From Lyngbya sp. CCAP 1446/10 (lineage in GTDB: Bacteria; Cyanobacteriota; Cyanobacteriia; Cyanobacteriales; Microcoleaceae): a stretch of DNA of 64,000 nt. Of the stretch, positions 27,010-35,226 are shown in pieces. How positions within the stretch are numbered: position 1 is the first letter of the stretch; every line of letters begins with the position of its first letter. The translations under genes and the position numbers were made by a program. The DNA is taken from assembly GCF_026130175.1 (NCBI RefSeq), contig NZ_JAIGNI010000014.1, positions 1 through 64,000 of the forward strand. The letters are read 5' to 3'. The notes beneath the pieces were generated by a model. It saw nothing but the letters and a program-made list of their open reading frames with translations. It was not told where the DNA came from and ran no database searches.

Positions 27010-28263
27010 CTAAGAATGCGCTTTCCAAACAGTAGTACCGTTTTCGACTGTGAAATCAAAGTTGAGCCAGAAAGCTAACTTCGGCTGTATGTTTACTGGT
27101 TGTTCTGGTTGTGTACTACCTTTATATAGTCCAAGTTCCTTAACAATAGGGTGGCTGGCAAAATCGTAGAATGTCACATCGAACTGAGAACCCAATGAAT
27201 CAAAACTCAAAAGGCATCCTGCATGAAATTTTGACACTTTCATGGGAATTTCTACGATAGATTGATAGCAAGCTTTTTTGCCGTTTTGTTCATCGCGAAA
27301 CTGCTTGAGCATGACTACAGGAATTTCTGCATTGAGCAGGTAATTCAAGAGATTGAGCGGCAGCCCCAAGCCGGGAACTTCAATGAGGCCGTCGTTCTCG
27401 AAAAGTAAGTGCGTGATGTTAGTTACTGCTTCAGAATAACTAGCCCAGGTTTTAGGCAATTGGCTTTCGCTCTCTACCTTATTTTTGGATGATATTCTGA
27501 TGAGCTGCTCCCATTGGGCTTCTGTTTGAGCCGTTAAAGTTTTCCACGTATAAGTGTGCAAACTGAAGGGTTCTTGGAACTGACTAATTGGGGGAATTTT
27601 GAAACTGCCAATTTCCTTCGGGATGCCGTACACCTCACGACCTGAAACTAAAGCCGGTGAGTTGCTGACAAATATGTAGGGGACGAACCAAGCAAAGCGG
27701 TCTATTTTAAAGACTGGGCCACATTGTTTCCCGACCATAGTCAAGACCCAAATCACAACTTCTTGCTCGTCAATATAACCTCTGTCGCGATCTGGCTTGT
27801 CTCTAGAAGCAAGGGAGTCTATAGTTCCAAAGGTTAGTAGGATATAGTGTGTGGCTGGTCGATACTCGATTTGTGGGCTGGTTAAATTATTGAGGTATTT
27901 GTCGCACAAATTCTGGAGTTGGTGCAAAGAACTTTCTAACACAAATCCATAGAGGTTTGTGCCTTTGATGTCGTAGGGTTGCAGAAAACACTGTTCGTTA
28001 GCTCGTTCAATGTATTGCGGAGGTTTTGAATGATTACTGCCGCCCGATAAAAAGGTTTCACCAAATTTTTGTGCTTCTTGTTCTATGCTTTCACCTCTGG
28101 CAGCAAGGTCTTGGAGCAGTTGCTCTGGTGAGGATTGCGGCCCGTTGGTGAGGATGTCTGCTAATTTTTGCGGGTTATGGAGCAGTTCCGCGATCGCGCT
28201 GCTTGCCCCTAGTGCTGTGCGAAAGCCTGTTTGCAGAAGTTGAGCGGCGCTGTTAACATTCAT
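27010..28263 (-). CDS. Acetoacetate-decarboxylase-fold protein
   Basis: A 417-residue protein. The first ~75 residues are helical. From ~110 on it has features of the acetoacetate decarboxylase superfamily: FKIDRFAWFVPYIFVSNSPA then SGREVYGIPKEIGSF, the 'GRE.YG.PK' segment that in this fold lies near the active site. The Lys in GIPKE could match the Schiff-base lysine region, but this needs alignment. It is upstream of, and probably co-transcribed with, the Rossmann oxidoreductase. Many members of this fold are not true acetoacetate decarboxylases, so the reaction is left open. Confidence 0.78.
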   Translation of the reverse strand: MNVNSAAQLLQTGFRTALGASSAIAELLHNPQKLADILTNGPQSSPEQLLQDLAARGESIEQEAQKFGETFLSGGSNHSKPPQYIERANEQCFLQPYDIKGTNLYGFVLESSLHQLQNLCDKYLNNLTSPQIEYRPATHYILLTFGTIDSLASRDKPDRDRGYIDEQEVVIWVLTMVGKQCGPVFKIDRFAWFVPYIFVSNSPALVSGREVYGIPKEIGSFKIPPISQFQEPFSLHTYTWKTLTAQTEAQWEQLIRISSKNKVESESQLPKTWASYSEAVTNITHLLFENDGLIEVPGLGLPLNLLNYLLNAEIPVVMLKQFRDEQNGKKACYQSIVEIPMKVSKFHAGCLLSFDSLGSQFDVTFYDFASHPIVKELGLYKGSTQPEQPVNIQPKLAFWLNFDFTVENGTTVWKAHS

Positions 28264-28312
28264 TGCTTCATAACCTCATAGTGAGTTAGCTTACTTCCTT
28301 CTTATATTTCAG

Positions 28313-28777
28313 TCATATCACAAATAAACTAGCAGACCGTTGCCAACGCGGTAAGAAATCATGGAAAGTTCCGCGATCGCTCCTCTGACTTGTTCTGGCC
28401 GCCACCAGGCCAGAGGCTGCCTCTGGATTCATGTGCTTCCAGCGGTGGTTGAGGTGGCGGCTGGGGAACAGGTAGGGGTGATCGGGATGCTTATAGGTTT
28501 CTAGCAGCAGTTTCAAATCTTGAATAATCGGGATAGTCCGAGTGCCGAGCTTGCCTTTGGTGTTGCCCTTGCGAATGACCATTTCAGACCGCACGACACC
28601 CGCCGGGGTAAAAACATCGATGACTCTGAGGCTGCACGCTTCCGCTACTCGGCAGGCGGCGTAGAGGCAAATACCGAACACAGCACGATCGCGATGAGTC
28701 TGCAAACCATCGTTAAATAACAGTTCGATTTCCTCTTGAGTAAGGATTTTTGCTTGTCCGTGTCCCTCAATCTTCAT
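28313..28777 (-). pseudogene. Tyrosine recombinase/integrase, truncated
   Basis: The first ~120 residues match small cyanobacterial phage-type integrases: GHGQAKILTQEEIELLFNDG, a catalytic Arg in AACRVAEACSLRV, and the beta hairpin with KGNTKGKLGTRTIP. The expected second half with the HxxR box and the Tyr nucleophile is missing. After HMNPEAAS the frame passes through GTFHDF, perhaps the degenerate HSF box, and ends. The protein should be inactive. A frameshift near 28340 (TALATVC in the next frame) fits progressive decay. Confidence 0.8.
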
Positions 28778-28819
28778 GCTTTGTGTACTCTACCTGACAC
28801 CAGAAAGTTTGCCGCAAAT

Positions 28820-28875
28820 ACTGCATTGCTGCATCAGTCTGAGGGATTTCTTAATGCGGTGGTGGCGGGCGATCG
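28820..28875. repeat. Copy 1 of a diverged repeat (ALLH..EGFLN)
   Basis: This stretch shares GCATTGCTGCATC, then GAGGGATTTCTTAA, then GGCGATCGCT with 29490-29567. On the plus strand it reads TALLHQSEGFLNAV in a 60-residue frame (28736-28918) and VALLHRFEGFLNEA in the second copy. The similarity is visible at protein level, so these may be two remnants of one small coding family and not a non-coding repeat. Confidence 0.5.
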
Positions 28876-29111
28876 CTACAGATTAGCTGAGTTGCTAAGC
28901 GTTGTCTTTGCGTGGTGACGCTAGTTTGAGTGTGTCAGCCATAAGAACCGTTAGCTCAATCAACAAAAAGGTAGAGGGAATGTTGGGCTTATTGGCATAA
29001 AGTAAAAAGCGTCAGCCAAGTATTTTAAAATAATGACAAATACTGCATTCGATCAAATATTCCGGGATAGCAACGGCGAAATTGTGAGAGCTGCGGCCGC
29101 CAAACCTACCG

Positions 29112-29315
29112 TTGATTGTCACGATAGCAGCGAGTTTGCTTAAACTTGTTTTAACAACCGGTGAAATCTATACAGCGTTAGACTTGGTAGCTTTTGGCTC
29201 TTTGTTTACTTGGGCGTGGGAGGAATTATTTCAAGGTGTGAATTATTTTCGGAGAGCGCTAGGTTTCTGTGTACTGATTGGTGCGATCGCATTCAAAGTC
29301 CTCAAGTTATATTAA
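29112..29315 (+). CDS. Small predicted membrane protein
   Basis: A 67-residue protein with two hydrophobic stretches (about 2-16 and 22-62) and the segment TWAWEELFQGVNYFRRALGF between them. The start is TTG, with no good ribosome site, so the true start is uncertain. I do not recognise a named family. The smooth amphipathic pattern and the final Lys-Leu-Tyr suggest a real small integral membrane protein. Confidence 0.45.
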   Translation: MIVTIAASLLKLVLTTGEIYTALDLVAFGSLFTWAWEELFQGVNYFRRALGFCVLIGAIAFKVLKLY

Positions 29316-29489
29316 TAACCTTTCAAGCGCACGGTAGCATAAGCGTGGGAAATACATTAGATTGACTCTGCGTGGGATAAAGGAAGTGGTAGTGCAAACT
29401 GCGATGGAGTTATTGGAGCGATTGTCAAACAACATCCGGTTGTAATGGTATACGGTGAGCTACTTCAGACGTGCTGGAAAAGTTGAGAG

Positions 29490-29567
29490 TGTTGCATTGC
29501 TGCATCGGTTCGAGGGATTTCTTAACGAGGCGGTTCAGAAGTCGTCAAGTTTTGGAAGGCGATCGCT
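29490..29567. repeat. Copy 2 of a diverged repeat (ALLH..EGFLN)
   Basis: Second copy of the sequence at 28820-28875, longer by an insertion before the terminal GGCGATCGCT. The bases from 29316 up to here contain no gene I can support. Confidence 0.45.
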
Positions 29568-29619
29568 CCGGGGATTTGATATGTTTGGTTAAGGATACAA
29601 GTGTTGCGTTTGAGGTGAA

Positions 29620-30744
29620 ATGATGCCGTTGAGAGCATTTTTTGCAGGCCGAGAGCTATTAGCCCCTGTGATGTCCGATGAAGAATGGCTCAATTTGAAA
29701 GCTCAGCGCCCACAAGTTAGACTGTGCTGTTGTGACTCTACTGGGTACTTACGCACATCTAAACTCGGCACCAAGCATTTTGTTCATGGCAAGGACAAGA
29801 TTTGTAATTGGGCACCGGAAACGTGGCAGCATCTATTAGCCAATACTGAAATTGTTCGAGTCTGTCAGCAATTTGGCTACGATGCCAAAACAGAAGTTTC
29901 AGGCTCTGATTGGAGAGCGGATGTTCTAGCCACCCAAACAGACCGGGGACAGTTAATCAAGCTAGCTTTTGAGGTGCAGTGGAGTTCGCAAACTTTAGAA
30001 GAAACTGCTGCAAGGCAAGCCAAATATCAGCGGGACGGCATCCGTTGCTGCTGGCTGTTTCGTAAACTTCCTACATCTCCTGATTTTAGTTGCCAAGACT
30101 TACCTATGTTTAAGTTGTGGCTGGAATCAAAGGATGCTCTAAGGGTTGATGCCCCTAGCAGAACCCTGACACTTTCTGAATTTATGGCAGCGCTGCTGTC
30201 AAGGCATTTTAAATTTGCTTCTCATTACCGAGTCCGTCAAACTCAGCAAGTTAAGGTAGTTTTTTTTGCTGTGTTTTGTTGGAGATGCCAACAACAGCAC
30301 TACCTTTATTACATCCCCAATCCTGGTTATTATTCAGAATGCGGAATAAAAATAAATGAGGGAGCTTTTGGGGATTTCGACAGCAACTTTTGGCTGTTTA
30401 GACCCGAACTTATTCAAGCAGTCAAAAACTATTTAAAAACAGAGGGTGGTCAAACAATCCGCATGGGAGAGATTAAGAAACGGTACAGCAAGACAGTCAG
30501 GCGCTCTTATATGTCGTTTGGATGCCAAAAATGCGATGCCATTTGGGGCGACCATTTTTATTTTGAGGCTATGTCAGAAGCTTGGTACGGTTATATTCCT
30601 ACCATCGAACAGGATTTGCAAATAAGCTTAAATACTCCCCTTAATTTGAATTCACGACCTCATTGGTGCTATTCACCCACAGGTAGCTTTTGCGATATCA
30701 TTGAGCATGAAACAAAACAAGCAACAGCTTGCTACTGCCAATAA
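29620..30744 (+). CDS. CoiA-like competence/nuclease family protein
   Basis: A 374-residue protein. An N-terminal Cys-rich segment (RLCCCDSTGYLRTSKLG) precedes the nuclease core, SDWRADVLA and then LAFEVQWSSQTLEETAARQA near residues 107-140. The D...E-x-Q pattern and the following REG-like region fit the PD-(D/E)xK fold of CoiA. The C-terminal half has two further Cys pairs (CWRCQ and CQKCD) that could bind zinc. CoiA helps process incoming DNA during natural transformation. Here a role in DNA uptake is possible but not shown. The gene stands alone on the plus strand. Confidence 0.75.
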   Translation: MMPLRAFFAGRELLAPVMSDEEWLNLKAQRPQVRLCCCDSTGYLRTSKLGTKHFVHGKDKICNWAPETWQHLLANTEIVRVCQQFGYDAKTEVSGSDWRADVLATQTDRGQLIKLAFEVQWSSQTLEETAARQAKYQRDGIRCCWLFRKLPTSPDFSCQDLPMFKLWLESKDALRVDAPSRTLTLSEFMAALLSRHFKFASHYRVRQTQQVKVVFFAVFCWRCQQQHYLYYIPNPGYYSECGIKINEGAFGDFDSNFWLFRPELIQAVKNYLKTEGGQTIRMGEIKKRYSKTVRRSYMSFGCQKCDAIWGDHFYFEAMSEAWYGYIPTIEQDLQISLNTPLNLNSRPHWCYSPTGSFCDIIEHETKQATACYCQ

Positions 30745-30836
30745 AATCAAAAAGTGGATTCAAGCCACTAAGGAAATTGAAAAAACTCGATTTGCCATAC
30801 CGATAACCAGGCTGACGAGTATCAAAAGTCTGTGCG

Positions 30837-31073
30837 TTGATGAATGAAGTCGCCGCCGAAAACTTTGCGCTCTACATTGCTCAACGGGTGCAGCAGCAGA
30901 TGAATCAGGCGACTTGTCCCGAACACTTCAGCGGAGAAGAATGGACACACCAACAACAGTTAGTGGATGAGGCAATCTTGCTGATGCAAAGTTACCGAGA
31001 AAACCCTAGTTACGAAAGCCGACAATTTCTGAGAAGCTTATTGAGAGACATTGATGGCTTGCAAGGGGAGTAG
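30837..31073 (+). CDS. Small helical hypothetical protein
   Basis: 78 residues, predicted all-helical and charged (FALYIAQRVQQQMNQ, SYESRQFLRSLLRDIDG). It starts 92 bp after the CoiA-like gene on the same strand and may be co-transcribed. I do not recognise the family. Confidence 0.5.
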   Translation: MMNEVAAENFALYIAQRVQQQMNQATCPEHFSGEEWTHQQQLVDEAILLMQSYRENPSYESRQFLRSLLRDIDGLQGE

Positions 31074-31115
31074 AACTGTTTGATGTTTGATGAGGTGCGG
31101 TTTTTTAGTTTCTTT

Positions 31116-31202
31116 TATAGCGGTTCTCAGAAAGATGAGGATAGCCCTATGCCTACGGAGGCCTATACCCAGTCGTACCTCACCTTTTTGAGAAAGGCTA
31201 TA
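31116..31202. repeat. Imperfect palindromic element, copy 1
   Basis: 87 bp. The left arm TATAGCGGTTCTCAGAAA pairs with the right arm TTTTTGAGAAAGGCTATA. Inner sequence also folds (TATGCC/GGCCTATA). A related element is at 47105-47213. It looks like a cyanobacterial mobile hairpin (MITE or REP class). Confidence 0.72.
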
Positions 31203-31556
31203 ACTGTTCAATCTCCTGTTGCTGCTATTCGATGTGGTGTTGTTTTTCTGCCAGTTTTCGTTGTTGTTGTTTTAGCTGCTGCTGTTGTTTGAGTAGCCAT
31301 TCTCCGAAAGACAACACTGCAATGGCCATCTTCTCTACTACAATGGCTATCTCTACTGGTTGGTTTGTCACCGCTGTTGGATTGGGCATGACAGCTACTA
31401 TACTCTATTTTTACCTATTTGGCTCAAACTCTTACCACACTTGCTCTCCCGCAAGCTATGAGCCATCATTGGCTATATCGCAACGCAGTTGCGGTGAGCA
31501 GTTACCTTAATAAACCAAGAATAGGCTGTATTAGTTAGCCTTGAAATATCCGCCGT
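31203..31556. other. Intergenic, low-complexity, no supported gene
   Basis: Between the palindrome and the GGDEF-EAL gene. It contains TTGTTGTTG/GCTGCTGCTG-type triplet runs (31255-31300). Open frames here translate to low-complexity Val/Cys- or Gln/Thr-rich peptides and are not supported. Confidence 0.5.
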
Positions 31557-33299
31557 TTAAGCATCGCCCAAGAGCGTTGCAGCACTCAACAGAGCAACAG
31601 CCCCTTCCTCATCCAAAGGTCGCGAGAAAAAGTACCCCTGATAGGAATTGCATCCCAAAGAACGGAGTATAATTAGTTGCTCTTGCGTCTCCACCCCTTC
31701 TGCGATGGTCTCTAATTCCAAAGAACTCGCCAGATTTAGAATCGCCTCCAGCAAAGTCAAATGTTTCCCTCCTTTCTCCAGGCTGGAAACAAAAGAGCGG
31801 TCAATTTTGAGAGTATCAATCGGCAGCAATTGTAAGTAAGATAAATTAGAATAACCAGTACCAAAATCATCCAGACAAACCTTAACCTGTCGAGCTTTCA
31901 ATAGCTCTAGCACCCCAGCGGCCTCCTCAGCATTCTCCATTAAAACACTCTCGGTAATCTCTAACTTCAAAAATTCGCCCTTCAAATTATGCACTCGCAG
32001 CAGTGAGTCTAAATGCGGTAACAAATTAGGAGCAAATAGCTGAATTCCCGATAAATTAACACTCATGTTTAAAGGCAAATAGTCAGGGAATTGCAATTGC
32101 CATTTACTTAAACAAGCCACTGCTTCCGACAGTACCCACTCCCCTAGTGCCACAATCAAACCCGTTCTTTCCGCCACTGGAATAAACTCGCTCGGAGAAA
32201 CCAACCCGCGCGTCGGATGCCGCCATCTTGCCAACGCTTCAAACCCCACTATTTTACCAGTTACAAAAGATACAATTGGCTGATAATTCAAGTAAAACTG
32301 TTGTAAATTAATTGCATTTTGCAAGTCATTTTCTAACTGGAGTTGCTCTAAAGCTCTCGACTGCATACCAGCATCAAATACCACAGTGCTACTAGCACCT
32401 CGAACAAAAGCCTCATGTCTAGCCGCGTCAGCCGCTCGCAGTAAATCTTCCGGCTCTTCTGTGCCAATTGCACCTAAAGCAATGCCAATACTAACGCTAG
32501 AAAAGACCGCAGTTCCATTTAAGTTAGACGGTATTTCTAATGCTTGACGAATGTGTTCTGCTGCATCTAAAGCTAACTGAGAATTAGTAATATTTTCCAG
32601 CCAAATCGCAAACGCATCTTCTCCCACTCTTGCTATAAGATTCATATTCAAACCCCAAGCCTCTAACCGCCGTGCTACTTCTACTAGCAACTGCTCTGCT
32701 CTAGAATGACCTAAGCTATATTTAACAATTTGATAACGGTTAAGAGTCAGAAATAAAATAGCTTCTAAATGACCCATTTCTATTATAGAATTCCTGCCAC
32801 TACGCATCTCCTTTAAGAGCAAATTACGGTTAGGTAAACCTGTCAGCTCGTCGTAAAATGCTTGGTAGCGGATTTGTGCATTCGCTGTAGCAAGTTGCTG
32901 CTCTTTTTCCCTAGCAAGTCGCACAAACTCTAAAGTTTTATTAATTGTAATTTTTAAGTCATGCAAATCAATCGGCTTCGTTAAAAAATCAAAAGCACCC
33001 CTATTCATAGCTGTCCTAATATTTGGCATATCCCCATAAGCTGAAACCACTACAGCTTTGAGCGTCGGGTCAATAGCTGGCAGATTCTCTAGCAAAGTTA
33101 AACCGTCCATTTCGGGCATACTAATATCAGTTAGCACTAAGTTAAAGGAGCCATCAGCTTGCAGTTTATCTAAAGCTTGGACTCCATTAATTGCAAAAGA
33201 AAACTCAAATTCTTGAGTGCTGATTTGACGCCGAAATAGCTGAAGGATTAGATATTCTAAAAGTGGTTCGTCATCAACTACTAAGATTTTAGCTGTCAT
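31557..33299 (-). CDS. Response regulator with degenerate GGDEF and EAL domains
   Basis: 580 residues. The receiver domain is 1-125 (LVVDDEP, phospho-Asp in [13 protein letters not shown], Lys in FLTKPID). A coiled linker follows. The GGDEF domain has [10 protein letters not shown] in place of the signature, so cyclase activity is unlikely. The EAL domain (~325-570) has [15 protein letters not shown] and [10 protein letters not shown], as in active phosphodiesterases. Expected activity: c-di-GMP hydrolysis controlled by phosphorylation. It is last in a minus-strand signalling run below a receiver-histidine kinase whose receiver domain is very similar (both start [11 protein letters not shown]). 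Confidence 0.93.
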   Translation of the reverse strand: MTAKILVVDDEPLLEYLILQLFRRQISTQEFEFSFAINGVQALDKLQADGSFNLVLTDISMPEMDGLTLLENLPAIDPTLKAVVVSAYGDMPNIRTAMNRGAFDFLTKPIDLHDLKITINKTLEFVRLAREKEQQLATANAQIRYQAFYDELTGLPNRNLLLKEMRSGRNSIIEMGHLEAILFLTLNRYQIVKYSLGHSRAEQLLVEVARRLEAWGLNMNLIARVGEDAFAIWLENITNSQLALDAAEHIRQALEIPSNLNGTAVFSSVSIGIALGAIGTEEPEDLLRAADAARHEAFVRGASSTVVFDAGMQSRALEQLQLENDLQNAINLQQFYLNYQPIVSFVTGKIVGFEALARWRHPTRGLVSPSEFIPVAERTGLIVALGEWVLSEAVACLSKWQLQFPDYLPLNMSVNLSGIQLFAPNLLPHLDSLLRVHNLKGEFLKLEITESVLMENAEEAAGVLELLKARQVKVCLDDFGTGYSNLSYLQLLPIDTLKIDRSFVSSLEKGGKHLTLLEAILNLASSLELETIAEGVETQEQLIILRSLGCNSYQGYFFSRPLDEEGAVALLSAATLLGDA

Positions 33300-33444
33300 G
33301 GAATTGCTCTTGTTAGCAAGTAACCAGGAGTTTAATTCTCTGGTAAGGACAATCCCCCTGTGATTGCCCCTCTGGGTTGCACCGTAAGTAAGTTTTGGGC
33401 AGGCAGGAAAGCACTGCTCCTACAGAAAACTCATCATTTTCAGG

Positions 33445-33538
33445 ACTTACGCTCCTAAACCGGGTTTATCTACAAAATTGAAGATTCTCACTAGAAACCT
33501 ACGAAGAAACCCGGTTTCTAGCCTAGACGTGCGTAAGT
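33445..33538. repeat. Nested inverted repeat between signalling genes
   Basis: The outer arms are ACTTACGC and GCGTAAGT. The inner arms are AAACCGGGTTT and AGAAACCCGGTTTCT. This is a type of small palindromic element common in cyanobacterial intergenic DNA. It may also end transcription of the upstream receiver-kinase gene. Confidence 0.65.
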
Positions 33539-33562
33539 GTTGATTTTATCAGTTCCCAACCA

Positions 33563-34837
33563 TTAAGTGGGAATTTCAATAATAAATTCCGTTCCCTCGC
33601 CTGGTGTAGAGTTACAACTGAGCCATCCCTCGTGTTTTTCTTCAACAATAGACCGCGAAATTGATAAACCCAATCCCGTCCCTTTACCCACAGATTTTGT
33701 AGTAAATAAGTGGTTAAATACCCGCTGTTTCACTTCTTCTGTCATCCCCATCCCGTTGTCAGCAATAGAAATTATAACATGAGAAGTTGAATTGTCTTTC
33801 ATATTTTTTTCACTATCATTGGTAAGGAAAGTGCGAATCGTAATTTTATTAGGATTCGCCTTAATTTCATCGCGACTCCGCCCTGCATTCCACTCTTCCA
33901 ATGCGTCAATGGCATTAGCAATGATATTTAAAAACACCTGGTTTAACTGTCCGGGATAACACTCTACTGGGGGTAATTCTCCGTAGTTTTTTAGCACTTG
34001 AATTTCGGGTTGACCCTCATTCGCTTTGAGCCGATGTCTCAAAATTAATAAGCTACTATCAATTCCTTCATGGATATTGAAACGAACTTTGGATTTAGTA
34101 TCTGCCCGCGAAAAAGTCCTCAGAGAAATGCTGATTCCCCGAATGCGCTCAGTTCCTTCTCTCATAGAACTGAGCATTTGTGGCAAGTCTTCTAAGAGAA
34201 AAGGGAGGTCAAGAGCTTCAATTTGATTTTGTAATTCTGGATTATTTAGGGAGCAGTGTTGTTGATAAATATTGAGAGCAGTCATCAATTCTTGAAAGTA
34301 GCTTTCGGCGTGTTCAATGTTTCCTATAATGAAGCTGATGGGATTGTAAATTTCGTGGGCAACTCCGGCCACTAACTGGCCGACGGAAGCCATTTTTTCG
34401 TTTTGAATGAGTTGAGTTTGCACCTCTTGAAGTTCTGTTAAATTTTGTCTGACTTGTTTAACAGTTTCTAAGGCTCTTTGGATGGTGATTTCCATGTCCT
34501 GAAAATCAATGGGTTTTGTCAAAAAGTCAAAAGCTCCCCGGTTCATGGCAGTTCTAATGTTTTGCATATCTCCATAGGCGGAGATGACGACTGCTTTTAA
34601 TGTATTGTCGATTTCTGAGAGTTTTTCTAGTAAAGTTAACCCGTCCATTTCGGGCATATTAATATCTGTTAGCACTAAATCAAATGGTGGAAATTCTGCA
34701 ATTTTTTCTAAGGCTTCTCTGCCATTGTGAGCAAAGACAAATTCAATTTCTTTGCTCCGAATCTTTTGCCTGAATTTTTGTTGAATGACGTATTCTAAGA
34801 GTTGTTCATCATCGACGACTAGGATTTTGGCTGTCAT
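33563..34837 (-). CDS. Receiver domain - histidine kinase hybrid
   Basis: 424 residues. An N-terminal receiver (LVVDDEQ; Asp in LVLTDINMPEMDG; FLTKPID) is joined by a coiled coil to a histidine kinase with the acceptor His in VAGVAHEIYNPISF (near 182). The ATPase boxes are NIIANAIDAL, IADNGMGM and GKGTGLGLSIS. There is no sensor or membrane domain, so it probably receives phosphate from another kinase and passes it on. It lies between the second HstK-type kinase and the GGDEF-EAL regulator, all on the minus strand, which suggests one phosphorelay ending in c-di-GMP turnover. Confidence 0.92.
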   Translation of the reverse strand: MTAKILVVDDEQLLEYVIQQKFRQKIRSKEIEFVFAHNGREALEKIAEFPPFDLVLTDINMPEMDGLTLLEKLSEIDNTLKAVVISAYGDMQNIRTAMNRGAFDFLTKPIDFQDMEITIQRALETVKQVRQNLTELQEVQTQLIQNEKMASVGQLVAGVAHEIYNPISFIIGNIEHAESYFQELMTALNIYQQHCSLNNPELQNQIEALDLPFLLEDLPQMLSSMREGTERIRGISISLRTFSRADTKSKVRFNIHEGIDSSLLILRHRLKANEGQPEIQVLKNYGELPPVECYPGQLNQVFLNIIANAIDALEEWNAGRSRDEIKANPNKITIRTFLTNDSEKNMKDNSTSHVIISIADNGMGMTEEVKQRVFNHLFTTKSVGKGTGLGLSISRSIVEEKHEGWLSCNSTPGEGTEFIIEIPT

Positions 34838-34948
34838 GGGGAGCTATTCTGTATCCTATGGTAAAAATAACTAGGGTGATTAGCTTACTATACCGCGTTG
34901 TTTAAATTTTGTGAAAAATTAAATTAATTGATCGGTATCGATGCCCGT

Positions 34949-35160
34949 AGTAGGGACACGGCAATGCCGATTGGTGTCAACTTAACGTCAAACCCTTAAT
35001 CCGTAAGGGACTTAAGTCCCTGCCTCAAAGCTTAAGTCCTCTAAAGAGGACTAAATAATTCATTAGTCCTCTTTAGAGGACTTTAACTATTAGACAGGGA
35101 TTTAAGTTGCTGGCGGGTTTCACCTTAAGTTGACACTAATGGGTATTCCCGTGTCCCTAC
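34949..35160. repeat. 212-bp nested palindromic element (MITE-like)
   Basis: The outer arms GTAGGGACACGG and CCGTGTCCCTAC continue as GTGTCAACTTAA / TTAAGTTGACAC. AAGTCCTCTAAAGAGGACT-type repeats flank the centre at about 35033-35082. The GTAGGGACACGG palindrome is a motif I have met as a dispersed cyanobacterial repeat. It fills most of the gap between the hybrid kinase and the receiver-kinase and could form a long cruciform. Confidence 0.8.
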
Positions 35161-35226
35161 CTCTTCTTAATCTAAATATTTAACATTAAATTAACACCAA
35201 TGGTTGCACTTTAGCGCCAAAACTAT

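Noticed and set aside
31080-31510. Two plus-strand frames with Val/Cys-rich hydrophobic tails
   Set aside because: They cover a palindromic element and triplet runs, and show no conserved motif or ribosome site.
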